Below, piece by piece: positions 19,821-28,228 of a stretch of 64,000 nucleotides of DNA (position 1 is its first letter; each line of letters starts with the position of its first letter). The translations under genes and the position numbers were made by a program. The DNA comes from Streptomyces sp. NBC_01465 (GTDB lineage Bacteria; Actinomycetota; Actinomycetes; Streptomycetales; Streptomycetaceae). The stretch spans positions 2,790,001 through 2,854,000 of the forward strand of contig NZ_CP109467.1 in assembly GCF_036227325.1 (NCBI RefSeq), given 5' to 3'. The notes under the pieces are model-generated. The model saw only the letters and a program-made list of their open reading frames with translations. It made no database searches and was not told where the DNA came from.

Positions 19821-20390
19821 TCAGCCGGTGGCCGTCACCCCCCGGCCGGCAGCGCGTCCGGGAACGGCCGTCGGCCATTTGGCGAGGGCGGCCGTGGCGG
19901 CGTACCAGGCGGCGAGTCCGGCGACCGCGGCGACCCAACCGCCCGCCTTGGCAAGGCTGTTGTTGTCCGCGAAGGCCGCCACCGCCAGGAGGACCAGCGA
20001 GGCGAAGAGGAGTCCGTAGGTCCCCTGAGAGAGCAGCCCGCTCCCCGCGGCGCCCAGGGTGAGGCTCAGTGCGAGCAGCGCCCACAGCAGCAGGAAGAGT
20101 CCGGCGGCGTGCGCCGAGACCTGGTTGTCGGAGGCGGCGGCCCAGGTGAACCAGAAGGCGCCGAGGCCGCTGAAGGCCGTACCGGAGAAGGAGTTGCCGG
20201 CCCGGAACTCGAGGAGTCCCGCGATGAACAGTGCGATGCCGCCCACGTACGTGGCGATCGGAACGGCGTTGGCTGTGGTCACGCCGTCGATCACACCCGT
20301 GGCTCCGATGCCGAAGGCCAGCAGGGTGAGGCCCAGGGCGAGTTGGCCGAGAGTCGATGTGGTGCTTCCCGCAGAGACGTCGTTGTCCAC
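19821..20390 (-). CDS. Acetate uptake transporter family protein (GPR1/FUN34/YaaH)
   Basis: A 189-residue membrane protein with six hydrophobic helices (first LGQLALGLTLLAFGIGATGV; others around ATYVGGIALFIAGLLEF, GLFLLLWALLALSLTLGAA, YGLLFASLVLLAVAAFA). The NSFSGTAFSGLGAFWFTWA segment is the family signature region of acetate/succinate channels such as SatP. The usual NPxPLGL motif near the first helix is not clearly present. GTG 20390 with GGGAG nine bases upstream. Likely imports or exports short-chain acids; substrate not proven. Confidence 0.8.
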   Translation of the reverse strand: MDNDVSAGSTTSTLGQLALGLTLLAFGIGATGVIDGVTTANAVPIATYVGGIALFIAGLLEFRAGNSFSGTAFSGLGAFWFTWAAASDNQVSAHAAGLFLLLWALLALSLTLGAAGSGLLSQGTYGLLFASLVLLAVAAFADNNSLAKAGGWVAAVAGLAAWYAATAALAKWPTAVPGRAAGRGVTATG

Positions 20391-20523
20391 GGCGGGCTCC
20401 CTTCAAGTGCAGTGGTGCTGCTTCCCAGCGACCGTTATGTACCCTTCACAAGGGCACAATCCACCTCTACGCACGGGTAGTTTTCGCGCCGTCGACCACG
20501 GTCAAGCGGGAGTTGACGCCAAA

Positions 20524-21045
20524 TCAGGGAATGACGATGACGGGCCGCTGCGCACGCCGCGCGAGCCGCCCCGCGACGGACCCGAAGATCCGCCCGACGA
20601 TCCCATGGGTCGACCCCACCACGATCGCGTCGGCCGAGTACTCCCGGCCGACCTCCTCCAGCTCGTGGCAGATGTCGCCGCCGCGCTCGACGAGGATCCA
20701 GGGGACCTCGGACAGATAGTCCGCACAGGCCAGTTCGAGTCCGAGCACCTCGGTGCGGTGGTCCGGCACGTCGACGAAGACGGGGGGCTCACAGCCGGCC
20801 CACACCGTGGTCGGCAGCCGGTTCGCGACATGGACGATGATCAGGCCGGAGCCCGACCGGAGCGCCATGCCGATGGCGTAGGCGAGCGCACGCTCGCTGG
20901 AGGTCGACCCGTCGAAGCCGACGACGACTCCGTGCCGAAAGGCCGGGTCGCAGGCATGACGTGTCTCTTCTGCCGCCTGGAGGTCCGACGAGGGGTCGGC
21001 AACCTGCTTGCGGTCCGCGGGTTCGGAGTATTCGTAACCGGCCAT
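20524..21045 (-). CDS. Universal stress protein (UspA family)
   Basis: A 173-residue single-domain universal stress protein. The fold opens with GVVVGFDGSTSSERALAYAIGMA and ends with the nucleotide-binding pattern GSTHGIVGRIFGSVAGRLARRAQRPVIVIP, matching the ATP-binding G-2x-G-9x-GS form. Soluble; a 35-residue charged N-terminal extension precedes the domain. Stands alone on the minus strand, 133 bases past the start of the transporter gene. Role in stress or energy limitation is inferred from the family only. Confidence 0.9.
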   Translation of the reverse strand: MAGYEYSEPADRKQVADPSSDLQAAEETRHACDPAFRHGVVVGFDGSTSSERALAYAIGMALRSGSGLIIVHVANRLPTTVWAGCEPPVFVDVPDHRTEVLGLELACADYLSEVPWILVERGGDICHELEEVGREYSADAIVVGSTHGIVGRIFGSVAGRLARRAQRPVIVIP

Positions 21046-21367
21046 CGGCGTCTCGGCGAAGGAGATCCTCTGAGGAGGGAACGGGAAGCAAAACCTAATC
21101 GGCAGTGGAGTTGTGTCCGGGAATCATCTTCCCAACCCCATACCCCCAAGGGTACGGCGACACTCCTCTCCTGCCCAGAGCCTGCCGAACCACTCCGGCG
21201 TTCCAGGGAGCATGCACGAGCGGGCACCCCTTAGGCAATGCCTGTTGGCATTTACAGCTTTGTCCCACCTCCGCCGCCCGGCCGCCCCACAGTGACCGAA
21301 GGCGCTTTCTCCCCGTTGTTCCCACCGGCTGTACCCGCCACCGCCCAGGGAGCCCAGGGAGCCCGCA
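21046..21367. other. Divergent spacer, 322 bases, nothing identified
   Basis: Lies between the universal stress protein start and the small membrane protein start. It must hold promoters for both, but I see no clear operator, RNA or hairpin. Two near-repeats of GGGAGCCCA occur just before the GTG at 21368. Confidence 0.4.
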
Positions 21368-21748
21368 GTGTCTGCACCGCCGACCGTCCCCGCCCCGCCG
21401 CGCGGCCGACGCCGCGCCCCCGGACCGTCCCCCGCGGCCCCGCCCGCCGCTCCCCCGGAACCGCTCTCGGACTCCGGCGCCGAGGTGGTCCGCTGGGCGG
21501 CGTTCTGCTGCGTCCTGGTCCCGGTCGTCCTCCTTGTCTACGGAACGGGGTTCGTCACCGCCCTCCTGGCCGCCCTCGGACTGGCCGCCGTGACCGCCGT
21601 CAGCCGGCTGCTGCTGCTCCACTCCGAGCGCACCGCGGCACGACTGATCGCCGAGCAGTCCGCACCCCATCGCGGCCGGCACGGACGGACGGGCTCCGGG
21701 GCGCACCGGGGCGGCCGTCACGCCGGCGGGAGTGCGCCGGAGGACTGA
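21368..21748 (+). CDS. Small membrane protein, function unknown
   Basis: A 126-residue protein: a Pro/Ala/Arg-rich N-terminal cytoplasmic part (residues 1-35), one long or two close hydrophobic segments (WAAFCCVLVPVVLLVYGTGF and VTALLAALGLAAVTAVSRLL) and a basic, Gly/His-rich tail. Start GTG 21368 with GGGAG about 6 bases upstream. No domain recognised. It precedes adpA in the same orientation but with a 391-base gap, so it is probably a separate transcript. Confidence 0.65.
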   Translation: MSAPPTVPAPPRGRRRAPGPSPAAPPAAPPEPLSDSGAEVVRWAAFCCVLVPVVLLVYGTGFVTALLAALGLAAVTAVSRLLLLHSERTAARLIAEQSAPHRGRHGRTGSGAHRGGRHAGGSAPED

Positions 21749-22139
21749 CTGATTCGCACACACGCCCCTGGTACTTTTCAGCCAACTTCACTGCACCGTC
21801 CAGACCTTGGCGGAATGACCCGCCAACCCCCGTGCCACCAGGGATGAAAGGACCATCGCAAGCCGTTGCACCCTACGGGGACGGGCCATGCGCGTGAGGC
21901 GTACTTCCCTGCGCGGCCTGTGAGTGGAACGCTTCGTGATCGAATGCTTCACGCCAAGTTGCCTTGTCGACATAGTGCCGTGGGCCGAACTTGTCACGGC
22001 GCCACCACGGGACACAGTAGATTCGATCATGGCCAGAGGACGGCGGGGGATCTCGTGCAGGACCGAGGGGCAACAGCGTGCAGGAGCAACAAGCTCGCAA
22101 TAAGCAGGGAGCCGTGAGCAACGAGGGGGGCTTAGCGCC
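21749..22139 (+). promoter_or_regulatory. adpA upstream region and leader
   Basis: 391 bases without a gene before adpA. Such a long leader is typical for adpA, which in other Streptomyces is controlled by several regulators including itself. I could not point to a convincing AdpA site (TGGCSNGWWY). The SD is GAGGGGGG near 22126, 8 bases before ATG 22140. Confidence 0.5.
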
Positions 22140-23351
22140 ATGAGCCAGGGCCAGGACTCCACCGCCGCACCAGAGGCCGCGCGGAAGCTCTCCGGGCGTC
22201 GCCGCAAGGAGATCGTCGCTGTGCTGCTGTTCAGCGGCGGCCCCATCTTCGAGAGTTCCATTCCGCTCTCCGTCTTCGGCATCGACCGCCAGGACGCGGG
22301 GGTTCCGCGCTACCGGCTGCTGGTCGCCGGCGGCGAGGAGGGACCGCTGCGGACCACGGGCGGGCTCGAACTGACCGCTCCATACGGCCTGGAGGCGATC
22401 GGGCGGGCGGGCACCGTCGTCGTACCCGCGTGGCGGTCGATCACCTCACCGCCGCCGTCCGAGGCGCTCGACGCGCTGCGCCGCGCGCACGAGGAGGGCG
22501 CGCGCATCGTCGGTCTGTGCACCGGCGCGTTCGTGCTCGCGGCCGCCGGCCTGCTCGACGGGCGCCCGGCGACCACGCACTGGATGTACGCGCCGACGCT
22601 CGCCAAGCGCTACCCCTCGGTCCACGTCGACCCCCGGGAGCTCTTCGTCGACGACGGCGACGTGCTCACCTCCGCGGGCACGGCGGCCGGAATTGATCTC
22701 TGTCTGCACATCGTCCGCAGCGACCACGGCACGGAGGCGGCCGGGGCACTGGCCCGCCGCCTCGTCGTACCGCCGCGGCGCAGTGGCGGCCAGGAGCGCT
22801 ATCTCGACCGGTCGCTGCCGGAGGAGATCGGCTCCGACCCGCTGGCCGAGGTCGTCGCCTGGGCGCTGGAGCACCTCCACGAGCAGTTCGACGTGGAGAC
22901 ACTGGCCGCGCGGGCGTACATGAGCCGCCGTACGTTCGACCGCCGCTTCCGCTCCCTGACGGGCAGCGCGCCGCTGCAGTGGCTGATCACCCAGCGGGTG
23001 CTGCAGGCCCAGCGGCTCCTGGAGACGTCGGAGTACTCGGTCGACGAGGTCGCGGGCCGCTGCGGCTTCCGTTCCCCGGTGGCCCTGCGTGGCCATTTCC
23101 GGCGGCAGCTGGGGTCCTCCCCGGCCGCGTACCGGGCCGCGTACCGCGCCCGCAGGCCGCAGAGCGAGCCCGCGTCGGCGGTGGCCACGGTGACGGAGAC
23201 GGTGGTCCCCCCGGCCCGCCGGGCGGCGGCCGCGGCCGCTCCGTCGGCCCCGGCGGCGACGTCCCCGGCCCCACCGGACCCGGGCAAGCCGAGCTCCGAT
23301 ACGTACGCTCCGGGGCGTCCGGCGGTGCCTGGGCAGCGGAGTGCCCCATAA
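22140..23351 (+). CDS. adpA: AdpA, global developmental regulator (AraC family)
   Basis: A 403-residue regulator. Residues about 25-195 form the DJ-1/PfpI-like dimerisation domain (KEIVAVLLFSGGPIFESSIPL; IVGLCTGAFVLAAAGLLDGR; TSAGTAAGIDLCLHIV). Residues about 238-335 are the AraC DNA-binding domain (LAARAYMSRRTFDRRFRSLTG; VDEVAGRCGFRSPVALRGHFRR). A low-complexity Ala/Pro tail ends the protein. AdpA switches on morphological differentiation and secondary metabolism genes. Orn follows after 9 bases, the order seen in other Streptomyces. Odd feature: no TTA codon anywhere in the gene; in the inter-domain linker Leu222 is CTC (22803-22805). The usual bldA tRNA dependence of AdpA translation should therefore be absent. 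Confidence 0.95.
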   Translation: MSQGQDSTAAPEAARKLSGRRRKEIVAVLLFSGGPIFESSIPLSVFGIDRQDAGVPRYRLLVAGGEEGPLRTTGGLELTAPYGLEAIGRAGTVVVPAWRSITSPPPSEALDALRRAHEEGARIVGLCTGAFVLAAAGLLDGRPATTHWMYAPTLAKRYPSVHVDPRELFVDDGDVLTSAGTAAGIDLCLHIVRSDHGTEAAGALARRLVVPPRRSGGQERYLDRSLPEEIGSDPLAEVVAWALEHLHEQFDVETLAARAYMSRRTFDRRFRSLTGSAPLQWLITQRVLQAQRLLETSEYSVDEVAGRCGFRSPVALRGHFRRQLGSSPAAYRAAYRARRPQSEPASAVATVTETVVPPARRAAAAAAPSAPAATSPAPPDPGKPSSDTYAPGRPAVPGQRSAP

Positions 23352-23360
23352 GGTAGACGC

Positions 23361-23963
23361 ATGAACGATCGCATGGTGTGGATCGACTGCGAGATGACCG
23401 GGCTCTCGTTGACGGACGACGCACTCATTGAGGTGGCCGCACTGGTCACCGACTCGGAGCTGAACGTGCTCGGTGAAGGGGTGGACATCGTGATCCGCCC
23501 GCCCGCCGAGGCGCTGGAGACGATGCCCGACGTGGTGCGCAGGATGCACACCTCGTCGGGTCTCCTCGACGAGCTGGCGGAGGGCACCACCCTCGCCGAC
23601 GCCGAGGCACAGGTCCTCGCGTACGTACGTGAACACGTCAAGGAACCGGGCAAGGCTCCGCTCTGCGGGAACTCGGTCGGCACCGACCGCGGATTCCTCC
23701 TGCGGGACATGCCCGACCTGGAGGGCTTCCTCCACTACCGCATCGTCGACGTCTCCTCGGTGAAGGAACTGGCGCGGCGCTGGTACCCGCGGGCGTACTT
23801 CAACAGCCCGGACAAGAACGGCAACCACCGGGCGCTCGCCGACATCCGCGAATCCATCGCGGAACTGCGCTACTACCGGGAGGCGGTCTTCGTCCCGCAG
23901 CCCGGACCGGACTCGGAGACCGCGAAGGCGATCGCGGCGAAGCACGTCCTGCCTGCGGATTAG
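23361..23963 (+). CDS. orn: Oligoribonuclease
   Basis: A 200-residue DEDDh 3'-5' exonuclease that degrades two- to five-base RNAs and pGpG, the product of c-di-GMP breakdown. Motifs: [11 protein letters not shown] (first acidic pair), [30 protein letters not shown] and [21 protein letters not shown] with the catalytic His and Asp. ATG 23361 follows adpA by nine bases and GGTAG. Co-transcription with adpA is likely. Its link to c-di-GMP turnover fits the cdgA-type gene elsewhere in the window. Confidence 0.96.
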   Translation: MNDRMVWIDCEMTGLSLTDDALIEVAALVTDSELNVLGEGVDIVIRPPAEALETMPDVVRRMHTSSGLLDELAEGTTLADAEAQVLAYVREHVKEPGKAPLCGNSVGTDRGFLLRDMPDLEGFLHYRIVDVSSVKELARRWYPRAYFNSPDKNGNHRALADIRESIAELRYYREAVFVPQPGPDSETAKAIAAKHVLPAD

Positions 23964-24053
23964 CGTTCCGCGAGGGCCCGGGAAAAGGGGGGCGCGAGCA
24001 CCCTCCCGGACCCTGTAGACTTCTTCTCGGCCGGTCGGAAACGACATGGTCAT

Positions 24054-24127
24054 GGTGGGTATAGCTCAGCTGGCAGAGCACCTGGTTGTGGTCCAGGATG
24101 TCGCGGGTTCAAGTCCCGTTACTCACC
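24054..24127 (+). tRNA. tRNA-His (GTG)
   Basis: Full cloverleaf: acceptor GTGGGTA (24055-24061) with TACTCAC, the extra 5' G at position -1 (24054) pairing with C73, D-arm GCTCAGCTGGCAGAGC, anticodon loop TTGTGGT with anticodon GTG, and T-arm CGGGTTCAAGTCCCG. The 3' CCA is not encoded. Confidence 0.96.
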
Positions 24128-24133
24128 CTGTAC

Positions 24134-24173
24134 GACGAAGGCCCGACCTGTGAGAACAGGTCGGGCCTTCGTC
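24134..24173. terminator. Terminator after tRNA-His
   Basis: Perfect 17-base-pair stem (GACGAAGGCCCGACCTG, 24134-24150, with 24157-24173) and loop TGAGAA, beginning 7 bases past the tRNA. Also serves the convergent small gene. Confidence 0.9.
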
Positions 24174-24216
24174 ATGTCCGGGCCGTCATGTCCGGGCCGG
24201 GTGCGGGCCGCGACTG

Positions 24217-24378
24217 TCAGCGGTTGCCCTGTCGGCGGGCCTGGGACTTCTGCTGCATGCCCCGCGTCCTGGCCGAGATCGACTCCACGGGGCGTGCTGC
24301 CTGCTTCGCCCGGGCCTCCGCAGCCGCGTTCTTCGCGTGCTGGGACTGTTCCTGCGGGCGATGGGCCTGTTTGGCCAT
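24217..24378 (-). CDS. 53-residue basic protein
   Basis: A very short gene: ATG at 24378, TGA at 24217-24219. The product begins MAKQAHRPQEQSQHAKNAAA and is rich in Gln, Ala, Arg and Lys with no hydrophobic stretch; predicted pI is high. A strong SD (GGAGG) sits about 8 bases upstream of the start, which is the main evidence that it is translated. No family recognised. It could be a small nucleic-acid-associated protein, but this is a guess. Confidence 0.65.
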   Translation of the reverse strand: MAKQAHRPQEQSQHAKNAAAEARAKQAARPVESISARTRGMQQKSQARRQGNR

Positions 24379-24466
24379 GATCGATCCTCCTCGAGGACGT
24401 ACTGCGCGACAGGTCCTTCCACTCTGCGCCCGCCCTCTCCGATCGGCATCCGGGGGAAGACCGCCG

Positions 24467-25522
24467 CTACGAGGAGGCGCGGATCACCAGCTCCGTCGGC
24501 AGCACCAGATGCCGCTCGGCATCGCGAGAGGCCGAGGAGCGGTTGCCCTCCGCGGCGAGCGCGATCTCGTCGAGGAGCAGGCCCGTCATCGCCCGGCCCA
24601 TCTCCCAGGTCGGCTGGCGCACACTCGTCAGCGTGGGCTCCATGTGCTGGGCGATCATCGAGTCGTCGAAGCCGACCAGGGCGACGTCATCGGGGATCCG
24701 CCGGCCCGACTCGCGCAGCACCTGGCGGGCGCCCGAGGCCATCAGGTCCGAGCAGGCGAAGACGGCGTCGAGGCCGGGACTGCGGTCCAGGAGCTCGGCC
24801 ATGCAGCGCCGACCGCCCTCCTCCGTGAAGTCGCCGTACGCGACCAGCTTCTTCTCGTACGCGAATCCGCCCGCGGCCAGCTGGTCCCGGTAGCCCACCA
24901 GACGCCGCTCGGCGCCGTACACGTCGAGCGGCCCCGCGATGATCCCGACGGAGCGGCGCCCCCGGGACAGCAGATGGTCGACCGCCGCGCGGGCACCTGA
25001 GTAGTTGTCGGAGTCGACCGACGGCAGCGGTTCGCCGGCCGAACGGGGGCCGCTGATCACGGTCGGCAGATCCATCTGGTGAAGACGGTCGGCCAGCGGG
25101 TCGTCGGAGTGGACGGAGACCAGCAGGACGCCGTCCACCCGGTGGGCCGCCAGGTAGGAGGCGAGCTTGTCCTGCTCGCGTGCGCCGCCGGCGAAGGTGA
25201 GCAGCAGCTGAAGGTCGGTCTCGGCCAGGGCGGCGCCGACCCCGCCGACGATCCCGGAGAAGTAGGGCTCGGAGAAGAAGCGGGATTCCGCCTCGGGAAC
25301 CACTACGGCTATCGAGTCGGTGCGGTTCGCGGCGAGGGCACGCGCCGCGGTGTTCGGTACGTACCCGAGCTCGGCCACCGCCTCCTCGACCGCGCTCCTC
25401 GTGCGTTCGCTGACGCGAGGCGATCCATTGATCACCCGGGACACCGTGCCTCGGCCGACGCCGGCCCGTGCCGCCACCTCTTCGAGGGTGGGCCGCCTGC
25501 CATGCATGCCGCGATGGGCCAT
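24467..25522 (-). CDS. cebR: CebR, LacI-family repressor of cello-oligosaccharide use
   Basis: A 351-residue LacI repressor. Helix-turn-helix TLEEVAARAGVGRGTVSRVINGSPRVSERTRSAV at residues 12-45 with hinge region LGYVPNTAARALAANRT; the rest is the periplasmic-binding-like sensor (DGVLLVSVHSDDPLADRLHQ; ALVGFDDSMIAQHMEPTLTSV). ATG 25522 has GGAGG 8 bases upstream. Divergent from cebEFG, with the palindrome TGGGAGCGCTCCCA between, the known CebR site. By family knowledge cellobiose or cellotriose releases the repressor. Confidence 0.92.
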   Translation of the reverse strand: MAHRGMHGRRPTLEEVAARAGVGRGTVSRVINGSPRVSERTRSAVEEAVAELGYVPNTAARALAANRTDSIAVVVPEAESRFFSEPYFSGIVGGVGAALAETDLQLLLTFAGGAREQDKLASYLAAHRVDGVLLVSVHSDDPLADRLHQMDLPTVISGPRSAGEPLPSVDSDNYSGARAAVDHLLSRGRRSVGIIAGPLDVYGAERRLVGYRDQLAAGGFAYEKKLVAYGDFTEEGGRRCMAELLDRSPGLDAVFACSDLMASGARQVLRESGRRIPDDVALVGFDDSMIAQHMEPTLTSVRQPTWEMGRAMTGLLLDEIALAAEGNRSSASRDAERHLVLPTELVIRASS

Positions 25523-25643
25523 CTGCGCTACCTCCAGGATGTCTAGGGCGGAATCTAACAGCCCTGTAACCAGTCGGACTTGGATCTGTCGCGCGTCTTG
25601 ACACCAACCGACCGAGCGGCGAGTCTCTTCAACACATCACGCG

Positions 25644-25657
25644 TGGGAGCGCTCCCA
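25644..25657. promoter_or_regulatory. CebR operator upstream of cebE
   Basis: Perfect 14-base palindrome TGGGAGCGCTCCCA, identical to the CebR box known from S. scabies and S. griseus, 124 bases before the cebE start in the cebR-cebE divergent gap. Confidence 0.93.
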
Positions 25658-25780
25658 CCGTACTAGACCCATACAGAAGCCGTAATCCCCGCCCGAGCCG
25701 TATGCAACAACGAACGGGCCGAGCAAGGCAGTTGGCCGGGGTCGGACCGTCATAGCAGAGAAAGCACATTGGAGGACGCA

Positions 25781-27121
25781 ATGCGCATTTCCGGCAACTC
25801 CCACAGGAGCGCCCGCCGCACCGCCCTGGCCTCAGCCGCAGGACTGGCCGCCATATCGCTGCTGACCAGCGCGTGCAGCGCCAGCGACGACGACGGCGGC
25901 AGCTCTTCGGCGGGAGGGAAGATCACGCTGCATGTCGGCACGTTCAACGCGTTCGGCTTCGACAACGTCAAGGGCGCCAAGCTCTACGCCGAGTACGAGA
26001 AGTCCCACCCGAACATCAAGATCGTCGAGGACAACGTCCAGGACGGCCAGCAGTACTGGGACACCCTCAAGCTCCGGATGTCCCGCAACAGTGGCCTCGC
26101 CGACATCCAGGCCATCGAGATCGGCTACATCGCCGAAGCCACCGGTCCCACCATGGCGGACAAGTGGACGAACCTGGCCGACAACCCCCACGTGGGCGAC
26201 TTCGTCGACTGGAAGGAAAAGCAGGCCACCACCACCGACGGCAAGACCATCGCCTTCGGCACCGACGCGGGCCCGATGGCCATCTGCTACAACAAGGACC
26301 TCTTCAAGAAGGCGGGTCTGCCCACCGAGCGCGACGCAGTCGCCAAGCTGTGGACGGGCGACTGGTCCAAGTTCCTCGACGTGGCCGCCGACTACAAGAA
26401 GAGCGCTCCCGCGGGCACGGCCTTCACCGACTCCGCGAGCGGGCTGTTCAACGCGGTGCTCTCCAGCCAGCCCGAGCAGTACTCCGACAGCAGCGGCAAG
26501 CTGATCTACGACACCAGCCCCGGTGTGAAGACGGCCTGGGACCTGGCTGCCAAGGCCGCGCAGAACGGATACTCCGCCAAGCTGCGGCAGTTCGACAAGC
26601 CGGGTACCTGGGCCGCCGGGTTCAAGAACAACAAGTTCGCCACGGTCGCCTGCCCGAGCTGGATGGCCGGTCTCGTCAGGGACAACGCGGGCCCCGCGAA
26701 CAAGGGCAAGTGGGACATCGCCCTGCCGCCGCAGAACGGAAGCTGGGGCGGTTCCTTCCTCGGCGTCCCGAAGTCCGGCAAGCACGTCAAGGAGGCCACC
26801 GAACTGGCGGCCTTCCTGACCTCGGCCGCCTCGCAGGCCAAGAACTTCGCGGTCACCGGCAACATCCCCTCCACCAAGGCCGGTCTGGCCGACCCGGCGG
26901 TCAAGAACTCGAAGATGGACTTCTTCGGTGACACTCCGGTCGGCGAGATCTACACGACCATCGCCGCGGGCATCAAGCCGGTTCCGATCGGCGCCAACGA
27001 CGGCCAGGTGAAGACCTTCCTCACCGACAACGGCATCCTCGACATCGAGACGCGAGGCACGTCCCCCGAGAAGGCCTGGGGCAACGTGAAGAAGCTGGTC
27101 GACGACAAGATCACGCAGTAA
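25781..27121 (+). CDS. cebE: Cello-oligosaccharide-binding lipoprotein
   Basis: A 446-residue family 1 solute-binding lipoprotein of an ABC sugar importer. Signal with lipobox LLTSAC near residue 30, then a Ser/Gly/Asp linker and the binding fold (IEIGYIAEATGPTMADKWTNL; GPMAICYNKDLFKKAGLPTE; SWMAGLVRDNAG; GGSFLGVPKSGKHVKEATELAAFL). ATG 25781 has GGAGGA 5 bases upstream, preferred over the frame's earlier ATG at 25769. First gene of cebEFG, under a CebR operator. Binds cellobiose/cellotriose by analogy to S. coelicolor and S. scabies CebE. No ATPase gene is present; the shared MsiK ATPase is expected elsewhere. Confidence 0.92.
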   Translation: MRISGNSHRSARRTALASAAGLAAISLLTSACSASDDDGGSSSAGGKITLHVGTFNAFGFDNVKGAKLYAEYEKSHPNIKIVEDNVQDGQQYWDTLKLRMSRNSGLADIQAIEIGYIAEATGPTMADKWTNLADNPHVGDFVDWKEKQATTTDGKTIAFGTDAGPMAICYNKDLFKKAGLPTERDAVAKLWTGDWSKFLDVAADYKKSAPAGTAFTDSASGLFNAVLSSQPEQYSDSSGKLIYDTSPGVKTAWDLAAKAAQNGYSAKLRQFDKPGTWAAGFKNNKFATVACPSWMAGLVRDNAGPANKGKWDIALPPQNGSWGGSFLGVPKSGKHVKEATELAAFLTSAASQAKNFAVTGNIPSTKAGLADPAVKNSKMDFFGDTPVGEIYTTIAAGIKPVPIGANDGQVKTFLTDNGILDIETRGTSPEKAWGNVKKLVDDKITQ

Positions 27122-27128
27122 TCCCAAC

Positions 27129-27174
27129 GGCAGGGCCCGGCACCGCACCTGACGGCCGGCTGCCGGGCCCTGCC
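27129..27174 (+). terminator. Stem-loop between cebE and cebF
   Basis: Perfect 14-base-pair stem GGCAGGGCCCGGCA (27129-27142) with 27161-27174 and an 18-base loop, in the 102-base cebE-cebF gap. Likely an attenuator or mRNA-stabilising hairpin that raises cebE expression over the permease genes. Confidence 0.75.
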
Positions 27175-27223
27175 GACCACACCACGGCGCACCACACCCG
27201 ATCGATCCGGAAGGAAAGCCCTC

Positions 27224-28225
27224 GTGGCCACCTCCGTCAAGGCGGACTCCGGCGGAAGTCCGGCCTCCGTACCGCCCTCCCCCGCCCAGCACCGCCGCCC
27301 CTCCCCTTCGAGCCTGCGCAGCAAGATCTACCACTGGGACCTCAAGGCGTCGCCGTACGCCTTCATCGCCCCGTTCTTCCTGTGCTTCGCCGCCTTCGGC
27401 CTGTTCCCGCTGATCTACACCGGCTGGCTTTCGCTGCACAAAGTGCAGCTCGGCGCCGAGGGACAGGCCCAGTGGGTGGGCTTCGAGAACTACGCCAAGC
27501 TGATGGGCAGCGAGTTCTTCTGGCACGCACTGGTCAACACCTTCACCATCGGCGTGATCTCCACCGTCCCCCAGCTGTTGATGGCCCTCGGTCTCGCCCA
27601 TCTGCTCAACTCCAAACTGCGGGGCCGCGCCTTCCTGCGGATCGCGGTGCTCACCCCGTACGCGACGTCCATCGCCGCGGCCACCCTGGTCTTCGCAGCG
27701 CTGTTCCAGACCGACTACGGGCTGATCAACTCACTGCTCGACGTGTTCGGGATAGGCCCCGTGCAGTGGGAAACGTCCAAGTGGCCCGCACAGATCGCGA
27801 TTTCGACGATCGTGACGTGGCGCTGGACCGGCTACAACGCGCTCATCTACCTCGCCGCGATGCAGGCCGTACCGAACGACCTCTATGAGGCGGCCGCGCT
27901 CGACGGGGCCTCGCGCTGGCGGCAGTTCATCAGCGTGACGATCCCGTCCATCCGGCCGACGATCCTGTTCACCATCATCGTTTCCACCATCGGTGCCACC
28001 CAGCTCTTCGGGGAGCCGATGCTCTACGGCGGCAATGTCGGCATCAGCGGCGGCAGCGGCGGCCAGTACCAGACGCTCTCGCTGCTGCTCTACCAGACCG
28101 GCTGGACCAACAACAACCTGGGCCGGGCCTCCGCCATCGCCTGGGTGATGCTGCTGATCCTTCTGTTGATCGGGGCGATCCAAGTGATCACGGCCCGAGT
28201 GAACCGCAAGAAGCTGGGAGGCTGA
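27224..28225 (+). CDS. cebF: Cello-oligosaccharide ABC transporter permease
   Basis: A 333-residue inner-membrane permease of the MalF-like carbohydrate ABC family. About six membrane helices, beginning AFIAPFFLCFAAFGLFPLIYTGWLSL; the cytoplasmic EAA loop is LYEAAALDGASRWRQFISVTIPSIRPT near residue 221. The N-terminal 40 residues are Pro/Ser-rich. GTG 27224 with GGAAGGAAA upstream. Partner of CebG, four bases downstream. Confidence 0.92.
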   Translation: MATSVKADSGGSPASVPPSPAQHRRPSPSSLRSKIYHWDLKASPYAFIAPFFLCFAAFGLFPLIYTGWLSLHKVQLGAEGQAQWVGFENYAKLMGSEFFWHALVNTFTIGVISTVPQLLMALGLAHLLNSKLRGRAFLRIAVLTPYATSIAAATLVFAALFQTDYGLINSLLDVFGIGPVQWETSKWPAQIAISTIVTWRWTGYNALIYLAAMQAVPNDLYEAAALDGASRWRQFISVTIPSIRPTILFTIIVSTIGATQLFGEPMLYGGNVGISGGSGGQYQTLSLLLYQTGWTNNNLGRASAIAWVMLLILLLIGAIQVITARVNRKKLGG

Positions 28226-28228
28226 TCC

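Noticed and set aside
21749..22139. AdpA autoregulatory site or small leader gene before adpA
   Set aside because: No match to TGGCSNGWWY that I could trust, and the short frames here lack SDs and coding composition.
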